Assembly: GCA_027186245.1 (NCBI GenBank)
Contig: CP114498.1
Coordinates: 3,355,501-3,419,500 of the forward strand
Source: Coriaria nepalensis
Lineage: Eukaryota > Streptophyta > Magnoliopsida > Cucurbitales > Coriariaceae
Direction: 5' to 3'
DNA length: 64,000 nt
Position 1 is the first letter of the stretch, and every line of letters starts with the position of its first letter. The notes beneath the pieces are model-generated. The model saw only the letters and a list, made by a program, of their open reading frames with translations. It made no database searches and was not told where the DNA came from. A program made the translations under genes and the position numbers. Below are positions 34,179 to 44,689 of this stretch, in pieces.

Positions 34179-35596
34179 TCATCTAATCACAATTTCATTT
34201 AGTTGCTTTTCCTCTCTTAGCCGGGGTGGTCTTAATCTTCCGACCAGGAGGGAGAAGTCTTCGTCTTCTGACCGGTAGGTAGTCTTGCATTTTCGACCCA
34301 CTAGAGTCGATGCATTAACAACGGCTTCAGTCACTTTAGTGACATTAGAGATCAAAATCACGTCCTTCAATTTCTCAAACATTTCGGAGAAAGCACAAGT
34401 TCCTTTCTCATACTACAAACCCATATATAGACACGAGTTAATGCCAAAATAAGATAATTAAAGAAAAAAAAGGAGCTTTTCTTCTTCATACTAACATATA
34501 CATAGTACATACCACTTCGATTTTGGAAAGAGCAACTTCCAACTTGTGAGAAAGCTCTTGATTTTCTTTTGTTAAGGCTTCAATCTTGTAATTAGTATAT
34601 GATGATGAATCACCATGATTCTCCATTGCCTGTTTGACATTGGAAAATTCACCAAGTTATGAAATTTAAACAATTTACAACGTCTATATAGGAAAAAAAA
34701 TCTACCAGGTGGATTATACCTTATACTTTAATTCTTTGATGGCCCTTTCTTGTGCTTCTACAAGTTTTACAAGATACTCAAAATTTTCTTCCAAGCTCTT
34801 TCCTGTTGAATTTTTTTTGGTTTGGCCGACCTCCTCTTTATCATATTCATTGCCCGTTAAGTCTTCTACTGCCGTCTCTAGTAAATCGTGGTGGTTTTGA
34901 GATGGCATAACAACATTCTGAATTCGTCCGGACCTTCTAATGATTTTTAGTGTGCTTCTTTGCTGCTTTTGTGTTATCCAAGTAATGGTCAGTGCTTTCC
35001 AAATTTTGAGTTACAGGTCATTTTTCCCGGACAGACGTGGTTGGATTTCAGGTAGTAATTCGATTCTCTCGAGGGAAAAGAGTGTGTTTTCAGGCTAATA
35101 TTGCAAAGGAACTATATTCACAAATTATTCTATTTCAATTAAACACTTCTATTTTGATTTCCTAACTTTCCGGTAAAATGAAATCTTTATCTATAATGAT
35201 GTAGTTATTCCAATATTACCGAGAAAATTATTTAAAAAAAATAATAATTCAAGAACGATGCAGAGCCATGCAAGTTTACAGACTAGAGAAGATGCACCAA
35301 CTCACATCTATGATCCAACTGTGAACAACCCCACCTCGCAAAAAAAAAAAAAACTATATACTGCCTATCATGAATACAAACAAAAATTAAGTTGCAGAAC
35401 ACATAAAAGTGGTGGAAAAAAAATACAAACTGTAAACCTCAACAAAGAAAATAAAACAATTAGAAAAACAAAATCCCAAATTAAAGAGCACACAAAGAAG
35501 AAAGCAAAAAAAAAAAAGAAAAAAATTGTAAAAAGAACAAGAGTAAAGAGGAAAGCAAACCTTAGCATGATTAGACTTCTTTGGTCTCTTACCCAT
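34179..35596 (-). CDS. Small coiled-coil protein of unknown function
   Basis: Four exons on the minus strand (35596-35561, 34917-34720, 34629-34513, 34412-34179) keep one open frame across three GT-AG introns and give 194 residues. That consistency is the main support for a real gene. The first exon codes a basic MGKRPKKSNHAK, a likely nuclear or nucleolar signal. The middle is helical and charged (LEENFEYLVKLVEAQERAIK, KENQELSHKLEVALSKIE) and predicts a coiled coil. I recognise no family. In the last exon a second frame is also open and ends in a strongly basic tail (VRRRRLLPP, KRGKATK). The annotated frame may therefore contain a recent one-base shift near 34310. It is convergent with the six-exon coiled-coil gene. 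Confidence 0.6.
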
Positions 35597-36110
35597 TTCT
35601 GATTTTCTCCTTTCCTTCTCACAAACATAGAAACACTCGAAAATTTTGTGTCGGCACTTGTCGGATATTATTATAAAAGGAAAAGAAGAAGGAAAGGGTT
35701 ACATTAATTTATGTGGAGACTCATCCTTTCGATATGACATTTGTTAGAATGCTATTACTAGCTAAATCCACTGTTCCATAATAGAACTGTTAAAAATGTC
35801 AGATTTATGCTCCGACACATTATAAACCGGTTGGCCTTAAACGTACTTTAAAGCTTTTGGGCCGGCCCAGCTTGGTGTTTGGACCCAGGTATGCCCGAGT
35901 GGGCCCATTCGGTTTGTTTATGTTCTCTTAATTATTATTTTTTTCTTTTATTTAGATAGGATAAGGTACGAGAGTTTTTTGAAAAAAAAATATTTTATAT
36001 AGCTTTTATTTTTTATTTTATTTTAAAATATCTTACATAATAATTTTTAAATCTCCCACTCGAATTTAACTATTTATATATTCTTTATTAATATATAATA
36101 AAGTCTTTAT
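35597..36110. other. Intergenic with GGGCC-rich hAT-like subterminal sequence
   Basis: Around 35859-35915 the words GGGCCGGCCCAGCTT and GAGTGGGCCCATTCGG resemble subterminal parts of plant hAT MITEs. A matching GC-rich part follows inside the tandem unit (36166-36330). The element limits are not clear. No gene is seen. Confidence 0.4.
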
Positions 36111-37132
36111 TAGGCAAAAAATATATTTATTTATTTTTTATATTTATTTAATTTTTATTTAAAAAATAGGCGGGCAAATGAGCCCGACCAATTTTGGGCC
36201 CATTCTCATAAGCCCGGCTAGGTCGGGGATAAACCCAACGAGCTATCCGGGTTGAGCCTGAGCATATATTAATCAAATAGGCCTGGCCGCGCCTGATCCC
36301 CTTTTTTGGGCTGGCCCTAAATAGTAAAATCCTAGCTCATCTTCAGATATGTTTCAAAACCGATCAAACAAAATTAGTTTCAATTTCTGGTGATGCAGAA
36401 ATTAAACAGAGCAAACAGTGAAACAGACCCAACCCAAAAATAGTGGGGCGGGTTGGTTCTTTTTTATTTTGAATGTAATATTACAATGCTAATGCTAGTT
36501 TATTACTTATTATTTTGTACTTTATTTTACATGTATGACAACATACTATACTTATTCATGGTTTATCAATTTGGTATGAAATAAACATGATATTTTTTTG
36601 GCCAATAGAGATATTATATTAGGCAAAAAAATATATTTATTTATTTTTTATATTTGTTTAATTTTTATTTAAAAAATAGGCGGGCAAATGAGCCCGACCA
36701 ATTTTGGGCCCATTCTCATAAGCCCGGCTAGGTCGGGGATAAACCCAACGAGCTATCCGGGTTGAGCCTGAGCATATATTAATCAAATAGGCCTGGCCGC
36801 GCCTGATCCCCTTTTTTGGGCTGGCCCTAAATAGTAAAATCCTAGCTCATCTTCAGATATGTTTCAAAACCGATCAAACAAAATTAGTTTCAATTTCTGG
36901 TGATGCAGAAATTAAACAGAGCAAACAGTGAAACAGACCCAACCCAAAAATAGTGGGGCGGGTTGGTTCTTTTTTATTTTGAATGTAATATTACAATGCT
37001 AATGCTAGTTTATTACTTATTATTTTGTACTTTATTTTACATGTATGACAACATACTATACTTATTCATGGTTTATCAATTTGGTATGAAATAAACATGA
37101 TATTTTTTTTGGCCAATAGAGATATTATATTA
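36111..37132. repeat. Near-perfect tandem duplication of a 510-bp unit
   Basis: Copy 1 (about 36111-36620) and copy 2 (about 36621-37132) differ only by one substitution (TATTTATTTA / TATTTGTTTA), one extra A in an A-run and one extra T in a T-run. The unit contains a GGGCC-rich hAT-like segment and an AT-rich half with no coding potential. The left flank (CTTTATTAGGC) and the internal junction (TATATTAGGC) share TATTAGGC-like microhomology. Near-identity implies a recent event or an assembly duplication. Confidence 0.92.
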
Positions 37133-37950
37133 ATCAAAATGTAAAAGATTATAAGTTAGGTCCCGATAAAAAAATCCCTCCTAACTAAAATAAGGGAAAA
37201 ATTAGGTCTTATCCACAATATAAGGTATTTCGCTCTTACAAAGAAACTGTGCAAACAAAACAAAACAAAACAAAACAAAACAAAAGCAAATATAATCTAA
37301 ATAAAACTAATGGTTCCCTCTCCATACTTGACATCCACCACTATCGTATAATCTCTAAGCAATAAATCCATACCTTACAAAAGTATGAAAAAGAAAATAA
37401 CATTAAAAATTTTATTAAATAAAATCCGTACCTTTCCACATTTTTCATTAAAGATTTTTTGTTTTTCACATTTTTTTTTCTTTTGTTTTGTTTTGTCTTT
37501 TTGTTTTTGTTTTTTATTTTTTGGTTTTTTTTTTCATAAAAGGCTACTCATTGTTCAGTGAGGTAGTTTAAAAGTTTCAAGGGTGATTAAAGTGGGGCAA
37601 TTTTACTTTTTAGTTTATATGTGGTGTGATTTATATAAATTCATCTTTATGTAACCGTTGATGCTAAAATTATCATTTTGACAAGTTTCGGATGACGAGA
37701 AAAAAAGCCTAAGAGAAGTCACTCAAATAAGCCAAAAAATGAGGCAAATAAGCCTAAATTGAATGAAATACGTTGACTCGCCGATTGTTGTAATACTTAT
37801 TTTTTTCATGAGAAGGTCGCGGAAGTATATCATAACAATAAAAATACCAAAATCAATTAAGAAAAAGACGAAATTGACCAGAATTGGCCTTGTTTCGACC
37901 AGTAGGCCAACCCAATAGACCAACCGACCCAGGGAAGATTTGTTTGATAT
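37133..37950. other. AT-rich intergenic DNA
   Basis: No gene is recognisable. An (AAAAC)n tract lies at 37254-37285 and T-rich runs at 37460-37535. Confidence 0.4.
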
Positions 37951-37960
37951 AAAGTCTTAA

Positions 37961-38146
37961 CGGATAATCATGGAATATGTTTAAAAGTCAGAAAGTTTGA
38001 ATTTTAGCACCCGAACGAGACAAAATGAAGCAAAATCCAGCAACTTACCCAACAGCCAAAGATCGGCCTAATGGGCAGCCACCTCGATCACCGGTAGGTT
38101 GACCCCAACCGACTTGTTTACCGGCGGATAATCATGGAATATGTTT
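37961..38146. repeat. Pair of 22-base direct repeats next to a copia fragment
   Basis: A 22-base word starting CGGATAATCATGG occurs at about 37961-37982 and 38125-38146. A second, overlapping short repeat (GACTTGTTTACC) occurs at about 38111 and 38167. The arrangement looks like a filler insertion copied from nearby sequence during break repair. Confidence 0.7.
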
Positions 38147-38510
38147 CTACTGTTGATCAACCAGCGGACTTGTTTACCAACAGTCTTGGCACAGCTCAAC
38201 GTGAATCTTTCCTTCGCAAGCTTGGTGTTTTCAATTTGTTTCAACAGGCCACCTTGAGGGGGGCTATTGGATATATTGGTGATCTCTTATCCTTGTCAGC
38301 AAGGCTGATACTTTTATCCTACTCAGCTATGGGTCAACTAAATTTTCTCGAGTTTGTTAACGAGGGTTGAAACCGTGTGCATGTTACTTATACACGTGTG
38401 AGGATTATTCAGTGTATAAATACATAGTTCATGCATGTATTTCTTTATTGTAATCATGCGAATAATACAATCCCTCTTTCTCTCTCTCTCTTCAAAAGCT
38501 CGCGTTATCA
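38125..38510 (+). mobile_element. 3' end of a copia retrotransposon (RNase H end plus LTR)
   Basis: The frame EYVSTVDQPADLFTNSLG, then SFLRKLGVFNLF, is the C-terminal end of a copia RNase H domain. A polypurine tract (TTGAGGGGGGC, 38254-38264) follows. Then comes an LTR-like TATTGGATATATTGG (usual TGTTGG, first G mutated) from 38265, with a TGTATAAATAC promoter-like box near 38415. The LTR fades near 38510. The rest of the element is absent. Confidence 0.75.
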
Positions 38511-39391
38511 TTTGCTTAGAATCAAATTGTTTAGTTGAAATGATGATGAAGTAATGGAAGAAAAGAAGAAAAGGAACACGGTCAAAAAGGTTTTGGAAAA
38601 AAGTATGTTTTGTGTCATTGTGTCTAATACCCCATGAATGTGATTGCATCAACTTTCTTTGAAAAAAGATCCATTATTACACGACAAAACAGACAAATCA
38701 GCAAATAGGAGTTTCTAGAGAGTTGGTTGGAATAGCGTTGGTTAAAGACTGTCGTTGGTAAATGAAAATTTTGAACATTGTGTGCCATATATGTACTAAA
38801 ATTATGATTATAACGAAATGTCTCAAACCAAAATCTGCTACTTCTAAACGGCCATTGATTGAGGCGCATTTAGGTAGTTTTGTAGTTATTAATTCGTCCA
38901 AGCTAACAAAAACGCTCAATAAAAAGCGCAGTTTAGCGGCACCTGCGGCACCATAAATGTACCGTTAGAATATAAAAAGTGTTATTAAACTATATTTTAT
39001 GGCATACACGAGCGATAAATAGGCAATGTCATACTGCGATTACAGTTAGATTAAATTTAGTGGCACCAAGTATGATGCCGACATTTCTTTTTTTTCATTT
39101 AGCGGCACATAATTGTGGCCCGAGATGCCGCTAAATGAAATGTCATATACACGTTCCCTATCTTTACTATAATTTCATATCAACATTATCAAAACACATG
39201 CCAAAAATTATATTACTACTTACAAAATTAACTCAAACTAGACAAATTATACTACTAGAATTTTAGAAACAATTATCCACAATTACATACACATACCGAT
39301 ACTTAAACAATCACCATCTAATACTTGAAGTAAATAATAATAATTAAATAATTGCATTACAAAAGTTGAGAGAGAATTTATAAATTTTGGC
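38511..39391. other. Intergenic, no gene seen
   Basis: This is moderately AT-rich DNA. The words TTTAGCGGCA and GATGCCGCTAAATGA at 38930-39135 form scattered inverted pairs and may be a degraded MITE, but its ends are unclear. Confidence 0.35.
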
Positions 39392-39988
39392 TAGAGGTGG
39401 TAAAATGGGCCGGCATGGCTTCAGCACGGCATAGACTATATTGTATTGTGTCTGGCACGGAGTGACCTGTTCCGTGTCTAAAAATAAGAGTACGATACGG
39501 TACAGACATAGTAACATACCATAAATATGTCCGTGTAGACCCGTTGGCCGGTTTCGACCTATGTGTCTATTTTAGCCTGTAGACTTGTTTCGACTCGTGG
39601 ACTCGAAAGCTTATTTTTTTAAAAAAAAATTTAAATAAAAGTAGACTTTTAAAATGATTATTAAAATACTAATAATATAATATATATTTTGTATATTATT
39701 AATAGTTCATAATAATTATCATTTAGTAAATTAGAAGTTAATATTATTAATAAATAAAATTATAAATACTATAATAAATATTTTTTGACCAAATAAGATA
39801 TTGTATTAATCAAAATGTTTTTAGCATACAACATGATTTCCGGAGAAAAATTCTAAGATTAGAATTCATTTTTGAGCCCATTCCTCGGACGGGCCCAAAA
39901 AGGTTGTGTCGGGCATGTGCTCGTGTCGTGCTTTTGTCGTACCATATCATGCATACTCGTGCCACCCCGACCTATTTTACTGCCTCTA
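39392..39988. mobile_element. Non-autonomous hAT element (MITE) with TIRs and 8-bp target duplication
   Basis: The left end reads TAGAGGTGGTAAAATGGGCC. The reverse complement of the right end reads TAGAGGCAGTAAAATAGGTC; the two match at 16 of 20 positions. Flanking 8-mers ATTTTGGC (39384-39391) and ATCTTTGC (39989-39996) agree at 6 of 8, the duplication size of the hAT superfamily. The 597-base interior has no transposase. CACGG and TCGTGTCG words near the ends are typical subterminal motifs. Its left end resembles the right end of the decayed hAT at 16.7-19.4 kb. Confidence 0.82.
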
Positions 39989-42900
39989 ATCTTTGCCAAA
40001 ACTTTCGTGACCACCCCAAATGATGGACCGCCTCTATCACCAAACCCACTAAAAGTATCTACAATCAACTATCAAGTAAAAGACGTGAAACGAGATTAAT
40101 CACATGAGTACATAACTGAAAAAAGTTAAAGTTGCATGAAAATAAGTCAAATTCTCGACTTAAAGTTCCATTCCTCATTAATGTCTTGCAACAGACAATC
40201 TCATATTAATAGAAGATAGATTTACATCTTAAAATCACCTATGTTCATTAGTATCAGTAAGTATTACGATTAAATAGAATAGCAGATGAAGGAACCGGCT
40301 CCAAATACGTAAGAAGTTCTATCTACTCAATAAAATGAAAGAGAGATCAAAGAAATAAAAACTCGCAAGTTCAAGTAAATCGTTGCTCTTTAACTTTACC
40401 TTGTTATAATAAAGCACTTTTTTTAGTCCTTTCATATCATATCAAGAATTGGAAACCGCTCTCAGTTGAACGACCTTCCCTTTCCCTGTCAGAAAAGTAC
40501 ATGACATTAAATATGAGATATTTTCAAACTACATATAAAAAGATTTTAAATAATATGATATCAGTTTATTGGTCTCGCCTGAGATAGTCATTACCACCTA
40601 AGTCACTCTCGTTTTGATAGGCTATTCTTAGAACAAAAAACGAAAATGTTTAAAAATGATGGATTACGAAAGCAAATTTGATGGGTTAGGACCTTATAGC
40701 CTTACTACTATGATAATTTTATATTACAAATGCTACTGTTTTTTGTTTCCTCCTTTTCTTTCTTTTTTTTTTTTCAGTAGCTCAAAGACTGACCTTTTAG
40801 ATTTCCAATTAAAACCCTATAGATATATATGTATATGTATATATGTATATATAGACCTTTTCTAAAAGCAATACGAATCTCCAGGCCTGATGACTTCACT
40901 CTAATACACAGGGACCACTTCAAACCAGTAAAATCTAACGAACATGGACAAAGTTATTGTGGCGAAATGGATTGCACTTCACTCCTTTATTACACAGCAA
41001 TCATAGATCGATTGAACTGATAAACAATAAGAAGCTCTCTCTCTCTCTTTCTTCGCCACATGAGCAAAACAAGAGAAGAAGAACAATTTACTTCTTTCAA
41101 TTCACACAATTAGTCTTACGATGTAATTAATGATGCTTGTATGTGCACTTTCCCATGTACTAATAATTTTCTAGGCTTTCCGAAATGGCTAATATATGAC
41201 CCACCTGTTTACTCTTTCCAATCAATCAAAAGTTTTCAGAACGACTCGGAAATAAAATATAGAAATTAAGAGGAATCGCGAGTGGAAACACGACGAATTC
41301 CTTCCAAATAATGTGGATGGGAAGCAATTGATAGGTGCAAATTTTAAGGAAATGACCATAAAACAATTTTCTGTGTTTAAGGCAAGTTTAGTCTTTTTAT
41401 ATTTGAGCCCCAACTTGATCTGATTTGATACAGACACCATTTTTGCTCTTTTGAATTCCAATCAAAATGCTCTCTAGTGCTTTGCTTAGCTGCATTGCTC
41501 TTTTTACTTTCTATTTGGGTATACTACAAGTTTGTCTTCTTTTTCTTAAAAAAAAAAAAAAAAATTACGTAAGCTAACAATAATTATATAGAGAGGAAGA
41601 TATTAGGTAGCAAACCGAAAGCGACTTACATAAGTAGCAACTAGCAAGTATCATGCAGCATCTATAACTCAACATACTAAACTTGGATTGGTGGGGGAAA
41701 AAAAGGAGGGGGGGGGGTGATTTCTTAATGTTTACGTTGTATTAAATTGTATGATACCTAACTAAATAATATATTTAATATTATCTCAGAAGCCAATCAA
41801 AAGGGAAAACACTTAGGGCAGAATAAAGGTGGGAGAGCAAAAGAAAAAGGCAGTGACATGTTGCTTTCTTCTGCTCTGGATAGAAAATAACCAATCCCAA
41901 GTTACATATGAAGTGATAATTGTGGGTGATCATTTAGGAGTATGGTTTAAATCCCGAGTATATCACTCTATAGATATATTCTTAATTTATCCAATAATAT
42001 AATTAAGTCTATTGACCTTCCGGAATTTGTAGTTCATCACTTAAGGCGCTTGAAGGAAATTTTTTATTATAAAAATGAAAGAATGAAAGGGAGATTGGAT
42101 AAGACCTTATAATTTATAGAAAGCTCTCATCATATCAAAGAAAAGTGGGAGAACTTCTTCCTTTTTAGCTTAGAAGACAATCACAAATAGCTACTCATTA
42201 CTATTCTATTCTCATTTGAGGATTGATTGCTTGTTTTTAATCAATTTTCTAGGTCAGTTTTCAGTTGTTCGCAGTTGAGGCCAATAATAACGAGCCATGT
42301 ACTGTATAAACATTTCTTATTCGTTGCTCTCTTTATTCATAGAATACTCTCTGCTAAAACGACTTGTTACTAAATAACTGATCAATTCAACAAAATTAGT
42401 ATCTTATACTATGTCACTGTTAGGTATAGTATACAGATTGACAGAATTACAAAATTATAAAACTAGTAAAACCCATAAATAGATATGTAAATTATAAACA
42501 AAACTAGTAATTGTTAATAGAAATAATATATGAGCAGAACTTTAAAATATACAAAAAGTGTAAGTAAATCAGAATTGTAAGAAATATGTGAGTACTAGTT
42601 TTCTTAAAATAAATTAATTTTTAAAAATGAAAAATGAAATAGTTGCACTACAAATTATTTCCAGCAAATTTCAAAATATTTAAACTTTAAATAATATGTC
42701 TGATAAAAAATTTAAGAAATTATAATAAGTATATATATAATATAATATGCTAAAACTATAATCAAATTCACTATAAATATAATGTATCATTGATTTATGT
42801 TTTAAATCTATATATATGATATAGTTATTTCTTTTATCCTCCTATCCAACGTCCATGACCAAAAACTAACATATATGCTTTAGTCAAAAAAAAAAAAAAA

Positions 42901-43154
42901 GAGACATGGTATTTATGAAAATAAAAAATAAAAAATAAAAAATGATAAAGAAAGATTTGTGTCGAGTGGACACAAATATTATAACGAAAAACAAGGGGGG
43001 AAAACAAATGAAGGTGAAAGTGAATCACAAGTTTTTGACTTTTTCTAATACAAGTGTAGATTGAAATCACATAAATCTTTGGATGAGATTTCGGTCTAAA
43101 CATATTTAGACCAAAATCTTTTTTTTTTTAACATCGACTGTTTTACATATTTCA

Positions 43155-43178
43155 AGATTTCGGTTTAAACCGAAATCT
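43155..43178. repeat. 24-base perfect palindrome
   Basis: The sequence AGATTTCGGTTT is followed directly by its exact reverse complement. A related 13-base inverted pair (GATTTCGGTCTAA .. TTAGACCAAAATC) lies just upstream at about 43087-43120, and ATTTCGATCGAAAT lies at about 43287. Confidence 0.85.
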
Positions 43179-44382
43179 CCTATCCCCTCTCTCTTTTATT
43201 TATTTATTTATTTTTATTGAAATCTTATTTTTCACTAATACATTTCCCCACTTTTTTTTTTAATTTCTTAATTATTTTTTTTTTCAATTTCGATCGAAAT
43301 CATTTAAACAGAAATCAATATTTCTAAAATACCATTTATATGAATTAAATAAAAATAATTTTACTCTTATATAAAAAATAATATACACACATTTCTATCA
43401 TAAATCCCACATATGTTTATTATACAAGTCAGTATATATCGTATGCCTATATAATTTAATCATATTATCATTTATATCATATAATGAAAATCCTATTAGA
43501 TGAAATTCTATATATTTAATTACATAAACACCTCAATCTCCTCCTTTCTTCTTTTGTGGTATTTCATCATTTCTAAATTAAAATATCTATAATTTTAATT
43601 CTTGTATTTATTCTTCAAATTGGGTATCAGGTAGATGAGTTGAGATAAGACCTTATATAATGCCGAACATATGGGTATGACTTCAGTTTCCTCTAGGATA
43701 TCTACTCTCGAATCCATAATATATAGAGTTTAAGTATCTAAGTCCACGTATAAGGCAACCCAATGCATATTTTTTAAGTTCAGCCGCATGTATACACTGA
43801 TATATTCTCCCAACCAGGGCTTTCAGGCCATTGTGCAACCACTCCCACTACGTAACTACAACTCAAAAGTCAATTGTGTTAGGACATAATAATAAAAATC
43901 TAAGGTATAAATTGTTACATAAGTCAGATTTTCATACATACCTAATAAGTAATGGGTCATTTACTTGTCGATGCCCTTTTGTCATTCCAGCCAAAGTCGC
44001 ACTGAAAAAATCATCCATTTTTGCTAAGGGCTTTCTTTTAATTAAATAGAATAAATCGGGATAAATTTCTAACCATATCCAGATTAACAATAAATATATA
44101 TTGATATGCTGCCAATCAGTTCATTACAATTAGGTTCCAAGTACAATTATCTATAAATGTAATTGTAATATTTAATTAAAATTGAGAAATTATTACTATA
44201 ATATGCAACCACTTCCCGCGGAGTCTTAGTATCTTAAAAAAATTATGGTCAACTTAAATTCTCGTTACGAGTTGGATGGTCGACTCATCTTTACTTGCCT
44301 CTCACATCATTGCAACCCAATCTACGACCTTATCTGGTTTACGATATGGATCAAAATTTATTACATTGTATTTCTAGAGTAG

Positions 44383-44445
44383 TTTTGGATCCAAGAATGG
44401 AGAATTAAGTTTTTTTTTTTTGGATCCATGAATGGAGACTTAAGT
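44383..44445. repeat. Short tandem duplication
   Basis: The word GGATCC(A/T)(A/T)GAATGGAGA is present at 44388 and 44422 with a T-run between the copies. Two or three positions differ over about 28 bases. Confidence 0.7.
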
Positions 44446-44689
44446 AAAATTCTAAGCTTTCTTATCCTCATAGATTATTGTGGAACTGGCATTGTGTAGG
44501 AGGTATTATCAGCTCTAGCCACCCATTCACAAATAAAAGATATAAGGCTTAGAAAAATTTAAAAATTAATTTTTAAAACTAAATTCTTAAATAAGTAATA
44601 TTCATACTTGATCTCTCTTCTAGATCACCTGAAAAATGGTGTGGACCTAATGAATGTCATGTGGCGTATATAGTTTGATGGCCCGAGAG

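Larger units (their letters stand above)
39989..44689. other. Long AT-rich intergenic tract
   Basis: About 4.7 kb without a supportable gene. Short open frames (for example 41222-41461 and 42834-43103 on the minus strand) lack any domain. The stretch has a (TA/TG)n tract at 40822-40852, A- and G-runs at 41550 and 41708, and the palindrome and short duplication listed separately. Confidence 0.4.

Noticed and set aside
35258..35602. Lys-rich 114-codon plus-strand frame
   Set aside because: It lies over the first intron and first exon of the minus-strand coiled-coil gene and arises from A-rich intron sequence.
41461..41560. Small frame with a signal-peptide-like start (MLSSALLSCIALF)
   Set aside because: It runs straight into a poly(A) tract and has no mature peptide part or supporting context.
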